64,000 nucleotides of DNA from Rehmannia glutinosa (GCA_016081115.2 JABTTQ020000266.1:62001-126000), one strand, 5' to 3'; shown: positions 22,454 through 34,800, counted from the stretch's first letter. Made by a program: numbers and translations. The notes: generated by a model not told the origin, from the letters alone.

Positions 22454-22868
22454 AACCAGGTGGCTTAGCACCCCGCCACCACAAAGAATGATTGTGGGAT
22501 GGAAGTCGGGGTCAAATCCTCGCTCCATCAAATTGTTTTGGGGTGGAGGTCGGGTTCATATCCCTCGCTCCATCAAATTGGTCCAGGGCATATGCGGTGA
22601 TGAAGATTTGGTGGGAACTCATCTTGAATAGCATCCGTGTGGGTTCGATTCGGGAGAGATCGTTATTAGTAGATTGGGGGTCGAACATAATTGTTCTCTT
22701 TACAGGAGGATCTGGTTGTACGTCGCCACCGTCGTCGAACACTGCCAGTGCGTGCACATCCGCGGTTTACCTTGGCGGCAAAGAATGAGGAGGCGGAGTT
22801 GTTGTCCTCGGGCGTAGTCGGCGTAAGCAGTTGGAAGTTCGAGTTATCTAAAAAAAAAAAAAAAAAAA
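22454..22868 (+). mobile_element. SINE, 415 bp, with 19-bp target duplication
   Basis: Flanked by perfect 19-bp repeats TAGAAGGACCACAAATGTA (22435-22453 and 22869-22887). It ends in about 19 A residues (22850-22868). It starts with an A-box-like GGTGGCTTAGCAC. B-box-like tracts follow: GGGGTCAAATCC near 22508, GGGTTCATATCC near 22550 (within a ~50-bp tandem duplication) and GGGTTCGATTCGGG near 22640. This is the structure of a Pol III SINE moved by LINE machinery. Open frames inside have no coding meaning. The unusual length and repeated box B suggest a compound SINE. Confidence 0.85.
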
Positions 22869-22934
22869 TAGAAGGACCACAAATGTAGTGGACACGAACA
22901 TAATTGGAAAAACCGCACTATGGGTCTTGTTAAG

Positions 22935-23143
22935 GGAGCGGGATCTTTATTCCATCTTTGTGTTTCATCTTATATTCCACCGCACGGATCGCCGCCACAT
23001 GTCATTTTAGAGAATGAAACTAACGGAGGGTTAACGATGGTTAGACAAAAAAATTCAGCACTTTCCACAATGAATCCCAAGATTCACGGACAGAATAATA
23101 GGAGATATGGAAATTAAGGAAATTTCCATACGGCCAAGATGGA
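22935..23143 (+). repeat. Left TIR of element X, outer part
   Basis: Matches the inverse of 56280-56491, including TTTGTGTTTCATCTTATATT and GATTCACGGACAGAAT. It ends at the target duplication of element Z (23135-23143, CAAGATGGA). Confidence 0.85.
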
Positions 23144-23266
23144 GGTTAATTCGATGCTACATTACGAGTACTACCCTAATCCATTCAAAGTTTGACATGT
23201 GTCCGTATTTTCTTTTATTTTTTATTTTTTCCAGTTGTTGAAAAAGGTAAACCATAGTTCACCAAA
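23144..23266 (+). repeat. Left TIR of element Z
   Basis: Inverse match to 39617-39737 through TTTGACATGTGTCC and GGTAAACCATAGTTCACC, with a few substitutions and small indels. Confidence 0.85.
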
Positions 23267-23762
23267 GGTTAATCTCTTTTGATAGAAAATAACCGTATTT
23301 GTAATTTCTCACAATTAGGACTCTTTGAACAAATCTACTTGGACTTTTTCAAAAAAATTGTTGGACTCTTTCAATAAAAAAATTCCACAGTTCATCTCTC
23401 AACCAAAAATATTGTTCATTACGTGTTGCCAACGTCACCGATCGAAATAACACAAGTGCCAAATCTTGATTATCCCTTAAGGTTTAATTTTTTTGTTGTT
23501 GTTTTTTTGCATTGATTTATATTTATTTATTTTTGATGTGTTTATTTAATGATGAAGATATTAATGCCAATATTATATACTTGGACTCCATGAATACTTT
23601 ATAATGTTAAAAGTTTTAAGAGTAAATAAAAACCCACCATGCCTTAATTCTATTACTTTCGTGAAATGAAAACTAATAATATATGTCATTATCGTATATA
23701 TCAATTCATAATAAGGACATTTGAAATTTTGTTTGGTATTTTTGTAGATAATTATTGGTTTG

Positions 23763-26350
23763 ATGGAACAATATTACCGTTTGACACCGGAAGGCGATAA
23801 TATGATCAACCTTCCAGGTTTGTTAAGTTATATTTTGCTATAAAAGAGAACTTGTTATGAAGATTAATTATTTAAAATTGTTTGGTTTATCTGTTATTAC
23901 GAGTTGGATGGAGACACTATTGAAGGATCGGTGTTGTAAATAGTTCTAAAGAGCAATGTGCATATCCGAGTCATCGAAACATGCACATGTTGAGGTATCA
24001 CCTATTAACTCTATTGTAGATCAATTGGAGAGTAGATTAGCGATTGGTCAAGTAGTACGAAGTGTTGAAGATGCATATTTATTGTATTGCAATTATGCGC
24101 ATGCTAAAGGTTTGTGTTAAAAGGGGATCAACGTTATTTTCCTCGAATCGGTGAACTCAGTCAAAAGAATTTGAATGTTCTTGTGAAGGTGGTAAAGATG
24201 AAAAACGTTCTAGTGGACGACTACCGTATACCAAAAGCCAACAACTAGAACTAAATGCAAAGCAAGACTTAGAATTACGAGGGAACAAGGGGGAGAGTGG
24301 AGGGTGGCTAAGCTTGTGATAGAACATAACCACGAAATGGTTTGCGATCAAACACATTTGTTGAGATCGTCACGCAATATTTCACATGCTCAAAAATCAA
24401 CACTAGAAGCAATGGTGAATCTTTGGAATATCGTGGCTAATCTTTGTGTCTTATATGGAAAATGAAGCACAAGGGCCACAAAATTTGGGATTTACTCGGA
24501 AAGATGCATATGACCACCTTGATCGTTTAAGAAAACATACAAAAGTTGAGAATGGAGATGCCTCTGCATTACTTCAGTATTTTATAAACAAATCAAATAA
24601 AGAGCCCTATTTTTATTGGAATGTGCAGTTGGATGATGATAATAGAGTGATGAATTTTTTCTTTAGGGACTATAGATGTCGGATTGATTATGATTATTTT
24701 GGTGATGTTCTCTCCGTTGATACTACGACCGAACAAATAAGTATAATTTGATATGTGCTCCTTTTGTTGGCATAAATCATCATAAACAAAATGTGATGTT
24801 TGGCTTGGCATTCATGTCAGATGAAACTGAGAGTTCTTTTGAATGGTTGTTTAAAACATTTCTTGAGTCTATGAGTGGTAAACAACCTGAAATAATTTTT
24901 ACGGATCAATGTCAAGCCATGATGAATGCAGTAGAAACAGTATTTCCATGTGCACGTCATCGTTTATGTCAATGGCATATCAATCAAAATGCTCCTTCAC
25001 ACTTAGGTAGCTTGAATGGTGATGCAAATTTTAAACAATTGTGGTATAAGTGTATGAGTTATTGCGAATCTGAAGAAGAGTTTGAGGCGACATGGAAAAC
25101 CTTGATTGATGAATATAATCTCAGTGGTCATAAATGGTTAAACGGTATGTACAAACTGCGACATAAATGGGCTCTTGCTTTTACCAATGAAAAGTTGATG
25201 CGGGACTCCGGCTACTTCTAGAAGTGAGGGCACAAACTCGAGTGTGTTGAAAAAAGCAGGTAAAGCAAGCATTTCATTGTATACTTTTATCCAAAATTAT
25301 GAAAAAAATTCAAAATAGTTGGCGTGCAAAAGAAAAGGTGAGGATACTCGTTGTCGTCATGGGAAAGCCTCGATGATTTTAAAGAATAACCCATTGTTGA
25401 AGTGCGCTGCTGATACTTACACACTCACTATATACAAGTTGTTTGAGATGGAATTGATCAATTCTTTGAATACATCATTCATTGAACCACCTTCAGATTT
25501 TGGTTTTTCTTTCATTGTGTTCAAAGTGAAATCTCATGGTCCAAACTCAAGAGTTAGGCGGGTGGTATTTGATAAATTGAGTCTTGAAGTAAAATGCAGT
25601 TGTCACAAATTTGAGACGATGGGTATATTATGCAAGCATGTTTTAAAGGTCTTCAATTATATGAATGTGAATACTTTGCCAAAGCAAAGTATGTAAAAAG
25701 GCGATGGACAAAAACAGCAAGAAACAGAGTATCTGATGAGGTTGGACAAAGTGCAAGTAACAGTGGCCACATATCTGAAATGGTATTTGTTAACCAAATT
25801 ATGAGGTCGACATATGATCTTACTATAAAATGCAAAGGTCATGAAGAGGCGAGAAATATGTTGATTTGGATATCTTGACAAAGCTAGTCAACTAATTAAT
25901 GATTTCATTGAACATCCGAATTTGTATGATTTAAATGATCAAGATGTTTGTGATGATTTACTTGATGAAGATAATGATCAAGACGATGATGTGCTCATAT
26001 GTAATCCTCTTTATGTGAAGTCAAGAGGAATTACAAATGCTCGTATAGTACGTCATTGGGATGATAAGAGCAAAACAAAAAAGGAAAAGCAAAGACTGGA
26101 AGTTCAAGTAAGTTGTAGATTCATTTAATATATAAACTATTGGACTTCATTATTATTTATAGTTTTTATGTTACTAAATTTCCTTTTTTTTGTCCTAGAT
26201 GCGAAGTGTACTAAAAAAAAGGGACAAAGCTCACAAGATGTTACTCACACCTTAAACTCACAAGATACAAATCATGTTCCCTTACCACAAAATCCTTTTA
26301 CGTACCAATCTCAACTTCCATTGTTTACATCTCAATTTGGGGCCAACCAA
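23763..26350 (+). pseudogene. FAR1/MURA-type Mutator transposase (decayed)
   Basis: Transposase of element Z, related to the plant FHY3/FAR1 (FRS) transcription factors, which derive from such transposases. Visible in order: an N-terminal FAR1 DNA-binding region (SVEDAYLLYCNYAHAKG near 24060; CKARLRITREQGGEWRVAKL and the EHNHEM zinc ligands near 24260-24350); the MULE catalytic domain (24446-25221) with DYFGDVLSVDTT, IFTDQCQAMMNAVETVFPCA and RHRLCQWHI; a C-terminal SWIM zinc finger CSCHKFETMGILCKHVL (~25590-25650); and an acidic tail with NPLYVKSRGITNARI (25922-26128). A GT-AG intron (about 26107-26198) precedes a last exon-like stretch. Frameshifts near 24740 and 25220-25320 and stops upstream make it nonfunctional. 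Confidence 0.88.
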
Positions 26351-26464
26351 CTACATTTTCAATATCCAATTCAAAGAGTAAGTAAATATTTATTTTACTT
26401 TTTATATATACGAATAATTTTTATCATGTTAAGGTTCTTTTTTGTATTTGTAACACAAAACTAG

Positions 26465-27508
26465 GTAATGAAATTTTCTATTTGGGTGGGCAAATGAATT
26501 CATTAACATATCCATTGGCGAATCCTCGGTCATCACGAGGTATGCTAAATTATTTCTAAGTTGATAAATTAAAGTTAACATGAATTAGATGTATTCTTCA
26601 TTAACTTTATATCTTTTTTTTTAAGGATCATTCCAATAAATAGTGCAAAAAGCCAACTAAAACTATCAAAGGTAAGTATTTAGTTTTTCACTTGGTTTAT
26701 TTTTTTATTATTATCTGTTCTCTAATTAAACCATTTAAAATTTGCTTGTCAATCATTGATATTTGCCACAGAGCACTATTTGCATTGAGCATGGTTGGAC
26801 AAATAGAGAGACATTGAGCAAGATCAAGTCCAGCAGATGCAACTCATTTTGTTCTATTAATGTTTAATCAAAAAAGAAAGTGAAAAGGATGTAATTGAGA
26901 TTGACTTACATTCTATTATGTAAAATACCATTTTTGTTTGTTAAAACAACCTTTGTTACATGCATAGCGGGATCGTGGATAGGCTCTTTTTCATGTTTAG
27001 AAATTACTAATTATCGACCAATTTGCATAATTGTATATCAATTTAAGGCGGAGATAATACAAATTCGAGTTTATTTTTGTTAATAAAACTCTGGAGTTTA
27101 TTCTAGTTTTAAAATGTTTGTGCACTTTAAAGGAAAAAAAGAATAAGATAGCAAAAATATATCTATTTAAACCGGAATTCCATCACTTCATCTAATTTAA
27201 GAAGAAAGCATATATCCCGCTTATGATTTTTAACTAATTCATACAATTGAATTTGGTGTATAATTAAAAAGTATATTTCAAAATAGAAATAAAACATTAT
27301 TAAATTTGTCATATATGCAACACAGAAAGATTAGAGACTTAGACTTTTATAATGCTTTTATATATTTTCTGGGTAATTTTATTTCGAGTTTGGGCATATA
27401 TCAATTGCAATATAATGCAGAGATCTATGAAAATAGACTATTTCAAACTTTAGTGCCTGGAGTCCGGAGATACAAAATATATTTGCATAAAATACACATC
27501 TTGTATAT
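26465..27508. other. Noncoding interior of element Z
   Basis: AT-rich DNA between the transposase tail and the gypsy insertion. Short open frames (26895-27083, 27306-27626) have no recognised content; the last one runs into the gypsy LTR. Confidence 0.55.
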
Positions 27509-28138
27509 TGATGACACCCGAGCCGAGCCGGCGGAAATTAATCCACGTCATCAGTCTGACACATATCCGAGTAGGCGACCTGCGAGTGACGTCAACAATA
27601 ACGTACGACGACACGTCACGAATTAGGCTCGCCGGCTACCGAGCCCAACTACTACCGAGCCCAACCACAACACGGCCGCCGAGCGCCGAGCCCCGAGCCC
27701 AGTTTTCAATATGAAGCACACGCGCGACAACCTCGTAAAAATAATCACACGCCCATTCTTAGCACTTTATTGGTATCAGAAACTGCCACATGTCAGAGAA
27801 TTATGAAGAGAAGTCGACAAGTGGCGAATTTGGTGACATGCACAACTATAGAGGACATGTGTCGCCTTTTTAGCTATTTTATTAATTAATGAATAGTTAG
27901 TGCAAAGATGACTATTGTAAACCCACTTACTAAAAAGGGGTATAAAAAGTCTGAAACAGGAAAAAGAAAAGAAGAGAGGCAACAAATTGTAAAAAAGACC
28001 GACCCCAATATTCCGGCTCGGCAAAATACAGAGAAAGGCATAATTAGCCAGAAATAAAGATACGTTACGCACGTTTTCATTTCCACGTGTTAAATCTTTT
28101 TACGTATTTCTCCTTGTTGACCAAAACGCACGTCAACA
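27509..28138 (+). repeat. 5' LTR of gypsy 1
   Basis: 630 bp. A TATA-like GGGTATAAAAAGTC lies near 27939. The 5' third is GC-rich with CGAGCC repeats. It is followed within two bases by the TTGGCGCTAGAAGG primer-site candidate. Differences from the 3' LTR cluster at CG-containing words. Confidence 0.9.
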
Positions 28139-28139
28139 A

Positions 28140-28160
28140 ATTGGCGCTAGAAGGAGGGGC
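28140..28160 (+). other. Candidate primer-binding site of gypsy 1
   Basis: TTGGCGCTAGAAGGAGGGGC starts two bases after the LTR. TGGCGC starts are usual in plant gypsy elements; the tRNA cannot be assigned by eye. Confidence 0.55.
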
Positions 28161-28225
28161 CGTATTGGTCCAGTCAGAATTCCAAGCACAGGTAAGTCAA
28201 GAAAAAACCAGGTAAAATTTAACGT

Positions 28226-30254
28226 TTGGCTTCTTCAACAACAGAAAAAATGAGTCATCAGTCGAGAAATGCTCGTGTGACTGAAGAGCAACATTTGAAC
28301 AACCAAACTGGCCAGACTACTAATGGCCAAAACATACCCCAAACGGAGGCAGGAAGCACTACTTTGTTTCCCTTCGCTCAGCTAATTGCCAACCCAACTT
28401 TTGTACAACAAATGAACCAACTCATATCACAAACTCTCGCTACCACGAACTCTCAAGCACCCCCTCCATTCCTTGCAAATACTAACCCACTCAACCCACA
28501 ACTAAATGTTAACGTCAATCCTCAAATTCCCGGGCTTCCTCATCACGAAGCCCAAGAAGCCAGTTCAGGTAATGAACAACATGTCCGTCGTGTGAGAAGG
28601 CGGCGAGAAGAAGAAGAGGAGCAAAGTCGGATAGCGAGAATCATTATCTGGAACCAACGCGACATCATCGTGCCCACTCGGTGTTCATTTGCCGGACGCG
28701 GGAGTTGATCCTTTTCTCCCAGCTCGATCGATAAGTTCTCGGCTCAGGTTTCCGGATGAGCGGGAGCAGCGCAGGATCAATCAAGTCCAAGGCCCTGGCT
28801 CATGGCAGGAACGGGATGTAGAAATACACCGCCTACGTCGTCGTCTAAACGAATTAGAAGGTGGTCCGGATGGCGAACAGTTTCGAAGACCGTCCCAAGT
28901 AATGAACCAGCCAGTTGTTCCGTCGCCATTTTCTCCGGGAATCCTGGCGACCCCATTACCACCAAAGTTGAAAATCCCCCAGGTCGGCCTCTATAATGGG
29001 GAAACCGACCCGACCACTCATATTCACAAGTACTTGGCATGGATGGAACTATACAGTCCAAGCGATGCGATCCTCTGTAGGGCCTTCCCCCTGACTTTGG
29101 GCGACCGAGCCCACCGTTGGTTTAGGACCCTGCCGCAGGGATCCATTCAAGCATGGGGGGATTTAGCCTCCGCTTTTACGACGCATTTCTTAACGTCCAA
29201 AGTCCGAGCCGCGCCTAAAGACTCCCTCGTGAACATCAAACAAGGGAAAGACGAGCCCCTGAAAAGCTATATTTCTCGGTTCAACAAACAAGTTCGAGAG
29301 ATGGAACCGGTGTCAGATGACGCCATTTTAATCGCAGCCATGGCTGGACTGGCTCCCGAAACATGGTTTAATTACTCCATCCACGAATCGGGGGCGACCT
29401 CGTTTCAAGAATTTCTAATCCGCGCGGAACGCCATATTTGTGCGGAAGAAGCCATGGCAAATAATCGCCAGAGCACCGGCAAGGGAACGTAGAGAAAGGA
29501 CGGAAGGAAAGAACCGTAGTTGGGCGGGGTCGGGTTTCGGCCATTCTCGGAAAATCCGACCACCGGATTTAGAGCTCGCCAGGAGGCGAGAGCCGAAGTC
29601 GCCGCGCTAAGGAGTACTTTGACCCACGCTCCGTCGGCCATATGGAGTGAAGTACAGGGTCTGAATTTGTTGCCTCCGGCTCGGCCTCTGAAAATTGAGC
29701 CATCAAAACTAGATTCGCGTCGATTCTGCGCCTATCACAAATCGATAGGTCACGATACTGACGAGTGCCGAGATCTAATTAGGGAAATTATGCGGGTTGT
29801 TCGGCAGGGCGGCCTTAAAAGATACGTTCATGAGCTACCACCCCCACTGGCACTGGCTCATGGTGTCAACCCGGAGCGCGTAATCAACCCAGCTCTCCTG
29901 CCGCCGCCTCCAGCTGAAAACCAGGGGAGAGAAATCCTCATGATGTCAAGTGTTAGTCGGATCAATACCAACACAATGGAGGATAGACGCTCCAACAGGA
30001 AAAGAAAAGCCGATGTTAGACAGGCAACTAATGCCGAAAGACAAGTTCGGGTGGCGAAATCAAGGAAGGGCAACCCAACCGGCCACTTTGTGTTCTCGGA
30101 TGCGGATGCCGACCAGGTGGTCCATCCTCATTCGACCCTCTGGTCATCACGGCACCGGTCCGGGTATTCCGGTTCCGCGAGAATTTTAATTGATACAGGG
30201 AAGCTATTCGTCGATCATTTATGTCCGAGCATTTCGAAGATTAAACGTGGATGA
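28226..30254 (+). pseudogene. gag and protease region of gypsy 1
   Basis: The frame starts at 28226 (MASSTTEKMSHQS). A frame change near 28700 continues to 29492 with the retrotransposon gag domain (THIHKYLAWMELYSPSDAIL, RAHRWFRTLPQGSIQAWGDL, SYISRFNKQVREMEP). 29520-30254 carries a zinc-ligand pattern CAYHKSIGHDTDEC and then the start of the aspartic protease (ILIDTG). The protease continues after a frame change at 30190 as SSIIYVRAFRRLNVDDSYI and LGFGGG. At least three breaks. Confidence 0.88.
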
Positions 30255-31030
30255 TAGTTATATCCGTCCATGTAACGATAGCATTTTGGGGTTTGGAGGA
30301 GGAAGGATAGTTCGCTCGGAGAAGTTGATTTGCCCATCCAAATGGGACAAGGTTTGCATAAACGGAACATTATGACAACATTCAAAATAATCAATGCCGA
30401 TTCGAGTACAATGCCATCATTGGGAGGCCATTTCTTTATCATATCAAAGCGGCCGTTTCAATATATCATTTTTGTATAAAATTCGACGTCGATGGCGAAG
30501 CTATACATAAAGGGAATCAAAGGGAGTCACGAGTGCTCTCTTAAACTCCGACCGGTGGAGATTAATGTGGTGGAACAAGGGCAAACCGGTGAAACCACAC
30601 AAGATAATCCTTGCCGGGAGGAGTCCGAGCGAAAGCGGTGGTTGTCCGGAAGATAACCCAGACGCCGGCCTGGGAAGGAGCAATGATGGAAAGAAGCGAG
30701 CCGCAATCAAAAACGAGCGGCGTGAAGACGATTTACCCCCGCAAATCAAGGAGGGCAAAGCAAGAAAAGAAAACGCAGCGGAACGAGAAAAAGTTGATAC
30801 AATCAATGTCGGTAAGCAGCGGGCGCCAACTACGTATTGGTCATGATCTTCCGAGAACCATATCGAAGCGAGTTGGTCGAGTTTTTGGGAAATAATCTTG
30901 GCGTCTTTGCATGGACTCATGCGGACATGCCGGAATTGACCCCAAGTATGCGTGCCACCGCCTTAATATTGATCTAACGTTCATGGTCACACCGAGAAAA
31001 GGCGCAAACTCGTACGATAGACGAGGCAAC
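30255..31030 (+). pseudogene. Protease tail to RT linker of gypsy 1
   Basis: Continuation of pol with no long frame. 30565-30846 is a lysine/glutamate-rich linker frame (GKARKENAAEREK) as found between protease and RT in Tat elements. No separate gene is called. Confidence 0.5.
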
Positions 31031-32640
31031 ACTCGAAATCGAGGTTAACAAACTACTAGACAATCAGTTCATCGGGAAGCCCTCTATCCTCGGTGGGTCG
31101 CCAATCTGTTTTGGTAAAGAAAAGCAATGGCGATGGCGCTATGCGTGGATTTTACCGACCTCAACAAAGCATGCCCCAAAGACGGTTATCCATTGCCGAA
31201 TATCGATTACATGGTAGATGCCACGGCGGAGACACGAGTGATGAGCTTCATGGATGCATACTCGGGTTACAACCAAATACGGATGCACCGAGAAGATGAA
31301 GAAAATACCTCATTTTTTCTGCTCGGGAATTCATTACAAGATGATGCCTTTTCGGATTGAAGAATGCTGGTGCGACCTATCAAAGGTTAGTGAATAAGAT
31401 GTTTGAGAAAATGATAGGTCACACTATGGAAGTCTATGTAGATGACATGCTAGTAAAATCACTGTACATGTCCGATCATCTAAACGATCTTAATAAAATG
31501 TTTCTTTGTTTTGAGAGAGTATAAGATGATGTTAAACCCGAGAAAGTGCACATTTGGGGTCGGCTCGGGTAAATTTTTGGGGTATATGGTCAGCCAAAGG
31601 GGAATCGAAGCTAACCCAGATAAAATAAAAGCCATCACCGACCTAGAATCCCCAAACTCTGTAAAAAAGGTACAAAGCCTAACGGGCCGATTGGCCGCCC
31701 TTAACCGATTTGTTTCTCGGTCCACAGACAAGTGCAAACCTTTCTTTGAAATCATAAAGAAAAGCAAAAATTTCGAGTGGACCGAGCAGGCACAGATGGC
31801 CTTTGAATCCCTCAAACAACACCTATCTTCAATCCCTATATTACAAAAACCGACCGAGGAGGAGGACTTGTATTTGTACTTGGCGGTATCCGAATACGCC
31901 ATCTTCGGTGTTAATCGGGCTAGATGGCTCTATTCAACATCCAGTGTATTACACCGTCAAGCGTTACATGATGTCGAGCTCGGTACCCACCAATGGAAAA
32001 AGCGGCTTATTCATTAATTACGCGGCACGGAAACTCCGTCCATATTTCTTAGAACACAAGATTATAGTATTGACGAACTATCCGTTGAAACAAGTGTTAC
32101 ACCGACCCGATACTTGGTCGGATGATTAAGTGGGCGTCGAACTTAGCGATTTGACATTATATACGAGCCACGCGTCTTTATGATAAAAGGACAGGCTTTA
32201 GCCGATTTTGTGGCGAATTCACGTCTTCCATACAATTAGAAGTCAAGGAAGACCAAGAATGGAAATTATTCGTTGTGGCTCTTCCCGCAGCAGCCGAGCA
32301 GGGGCGGAATCGTGATGATAATCGATCCAAATGAAAAATGCTCTTTCGGCCGTACGATTTGATTCCCAACGAACAACGAAGCCGAATATGAGGCGCTCAT
32401 AGCGAGGCTTAGATATGGCGGCCTCTATGGGCCTAAAACAACTATTGGTGCACAAAGTGACTCTCGGTTAGTCGCGTTCATCAAATCAACGGTGAAGTAT
32501 GAAGCAAAAGAGCAAAAAAATTGCACAATATTTGGAGTTGGTCAAGAAAAGGTTATCACACTTTAAGACAAAAGTCTTACATGTGCCCCGAGCCGAGAAC
32601 ATGCAAGCAGATGCCCTAGCTCGGCTCGGCTCTAGTCCAG
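31030..32640 (+). pseudogene. Reverse transcriptase and RNase H domains of gypsy 1
   Basis: RT blocks: CVDFTDLNKACPKDGYPLP (31147 on), SFMDAYSGYNQIRMH, then a frame change. VYVDDMLVKS near 31435-31465 holds the catalytic DD, followed by MLNPRKCTFGVGSGKFLGYM (31511-32017). The connection/RNase H block includes FEWTEQAQMAFESLKQHL and AARKLRPYF (~32020). A further RNase-H-like segment (NEAEYEAL near 32375 and VPRAENMQADALARLGS near 32600) is the second RNase H typical of Tat elements. Frames are broken at several sites. Confidence 0.88.
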
Positions 32641-32689
32641 GAACGGATGCCATCACGGATGTCTTTGTCACACAACCATCGCCCGTCAC

Positions 32690-33961
32690 TTGGTGCAAAA
32701 GAAAATATATACAACCGAAACCGTTGAGCAAACTTGGATGACCCCAATCATCCAATATTTAGAGAAAGGAGTTCAACCTGAAAACAAAGCTGAAGCCAGA
32801 ACACTACGAACTCAAGCGGCTCGGTTTACACTAGTAGACGGCATCCTCTACAAACGAGGGTACTCCATCCCACTTCTACGCTGCCTTTACGGGAGCACGC
32901 CAGATTATGCGCTTCGAGAGGTTCATGAGGGAATATGCGGCAACCACGCCTGGGGCCAAACGTTGGCCTATAAATTAATACGGCAAGGATACTCGGCCAT
33001 CCCCGAGAAAGGATGCAACCGCCTCGTCAAAAGATGTGAGAGGTGCGAGAGATTTGCACCACAGTCGGATATCATCTGAGCGACTTACTTCCGTATTTAG
33101 CCCTTGGTCGTTTGCCAAATGGGGAATGGACCTCATCGGACCATTACCCGTTGGCAAAGGGGCGTCAAGTATGCCATTGTGGCGGTGGATTATTTCACAA
33201 AATGGGCGGCGGAGCCTCTGGCAAAAATAGATGAAGAAAAGGTTGTGAGCTTTGTATGGAAATCTATCATCGTAGATTTGGGATACCACATTCGATTATT
33301 ACGAGACAATGGGAAAGCGGTTCGACAACCGAAGGTTCGAAATTTTGTGAAAGTTTCCACATAAAAACTATTTCTCAACTCCATACCACCCCGTCGACGG
33401 ACAAGTTGAGGCCGTTAATAAAATACTCAAGTATACCCTGAAGGCGAGATTGGAGGAGTCTAAAGGCAATTGGGCGGAGGAACTACTGGCGTACTATGGT
33501 CATACTGAGCGACACATCGAGCGCCCCACAGGAGAAACACCTTTTTCTTTAGCTTATGGAGTGAGGCGGTGATTCTGTCGAGATTGGAGCCCCTACTTTC
33601 AGAATAGCAAATTTTGAAGAAGAAGCGTAATGAGGCGCGCTCGAGCCGAACTAGACTGCTCGAGGAAAAAAGGTGCGATCTTGCGAGATGAAAATGCGAG
33701 TGTATAAACAAAGGAGCGAAAGGTACTACAATTCGAAAGTAAAAGAAAGAAGATTTGGTCGGCGATCTTGTATTGAAAAAGATAACGGGCATTCAACCGA
33801 GCCCATTGAAGCCAACAGGAGGGCCCGTTCGGATCAGCCACGTCTTATCCGGTGGGGCATACCGATTAGAATATTTGAGTGGAGAAAAATTCACGCATCC
33901 ATGGAATGTAGCATACGAAGCGGTATTATCAATAAAGATCTTGATCTACGATCCGAGATAG
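32690..33961 (+). pseudogene. Integrase of gypsy 1
   Basis: The N-terminal zinc-binding region lies in 32690-33079 (LREVHEGICGNHAWG and CERCERF). The catalytic core is fragmentary: GMDL near 33126, IVAVDYFTKWAAEPL at 33180, LRDNG near 33300, and a VDGQVEAVN-like block near 33395. The C-terminal part (33755-33961) includes GDLVLKKITGIQPSPLKP and LSGEKFTHPWN. Several frame changes; nonfunctional as read. Confidence 0.85.
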
Positions 33962-34029
33962 GATTCCAAAGAATTATCCCTTCATCTGGTATTTCGTGAG
34001 CTCTTTAAAGGAGAACGAAGTTTTTACTC

Positions 34030-34800
34030 ACCAAAAATCAAGACTTGGTTACGCACCAAGCACAAGATAAAGACTCGGCTACGCACCGAGCACAATAAAG
34101 ACTTGGTTACGCACCGAGCACAATACAAAGACTTGGTTACGCACCAAGCACAATAAAGACTCGGCTACGCACCGAGCACAATAAAGACTCGGTTACGCAC
34201 CGAGCACGAAACAAAGACTTGGTTACGCACCAAGCACAATAAAGACTCGGCTACGCACCGAGCACAATAAAGACTCGGCTACGCACCGAGCACAATAAAG
34301 ACTTGGTTACGCACCGAGCACAATACAAAACTTGGTTACGCACCAAGCACAATAAAGACTCGATTCGCACCGAGCACGAATAAAAAGACTTGGTTACGCA
34401 CCAAGCACAATAAAGACTCGGCTACGCACCGAGCACAATAAAGACTCGGTTACGCACCGAGCACGATACAAAGACTTGGTTACGCACCGAGCACAATAAA
34501 GACTTGGTTACGCACCGAGCACGATGCAAGACTTGGGTACGCACCAAGCACAATACAAAGACTCGGCTACGCACCGAGCACAATAAAGACTTGGTTACGC
34601 ACCAAGCCCAAGATAAAGACTTGGTTACGCACCGAGCACGATACCAAGACTTGGCTACGCACCAAGCACAATACAAAGACTCGTTACTTTCACGCACCGA
34701 GCACAATAAAGACTTGGTTACGCACCAAGCCCAAGATAAAGACTTGGTCACGCACCGAGCACCAATACCAAGACTCGGCTACGCACCGAGCACGATACTA
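34030..34800 (+). repeat. 26-unit tandem array of short hairpins in gypsy 1
   Basis: Units of 26-31 bp, such as ACTTGGTTACGCACCAAGCA or ACTCGGCTACGCACCGAGCA followed by an A-rich spacer. Each contains a 5-bp stem around a loop with TACGCA. My count: 9 units CTTGG/CCAAG, 9 CTCGG/CCGAG, 6 CTTGG/CCGAG (G-U in RNA), 2 irregular, and none with the unpairable CTCGG/CCAAG. It lies between the integrase and the antisense gene. The open frames across it are repeat artefacts. Confidence 0.92.

Noticed and set aside
22492..22888. Overlapping open frames on both strands
   Set aside because: They lie inside the SINE and end in its poly-A tail.
34030..34800. CRISPR-like array
   Set aside because: Repeats are regularly spaced, but spacers are short, A-rich and nearly identical. 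The context is a plant retrotransposon with no cas genes.
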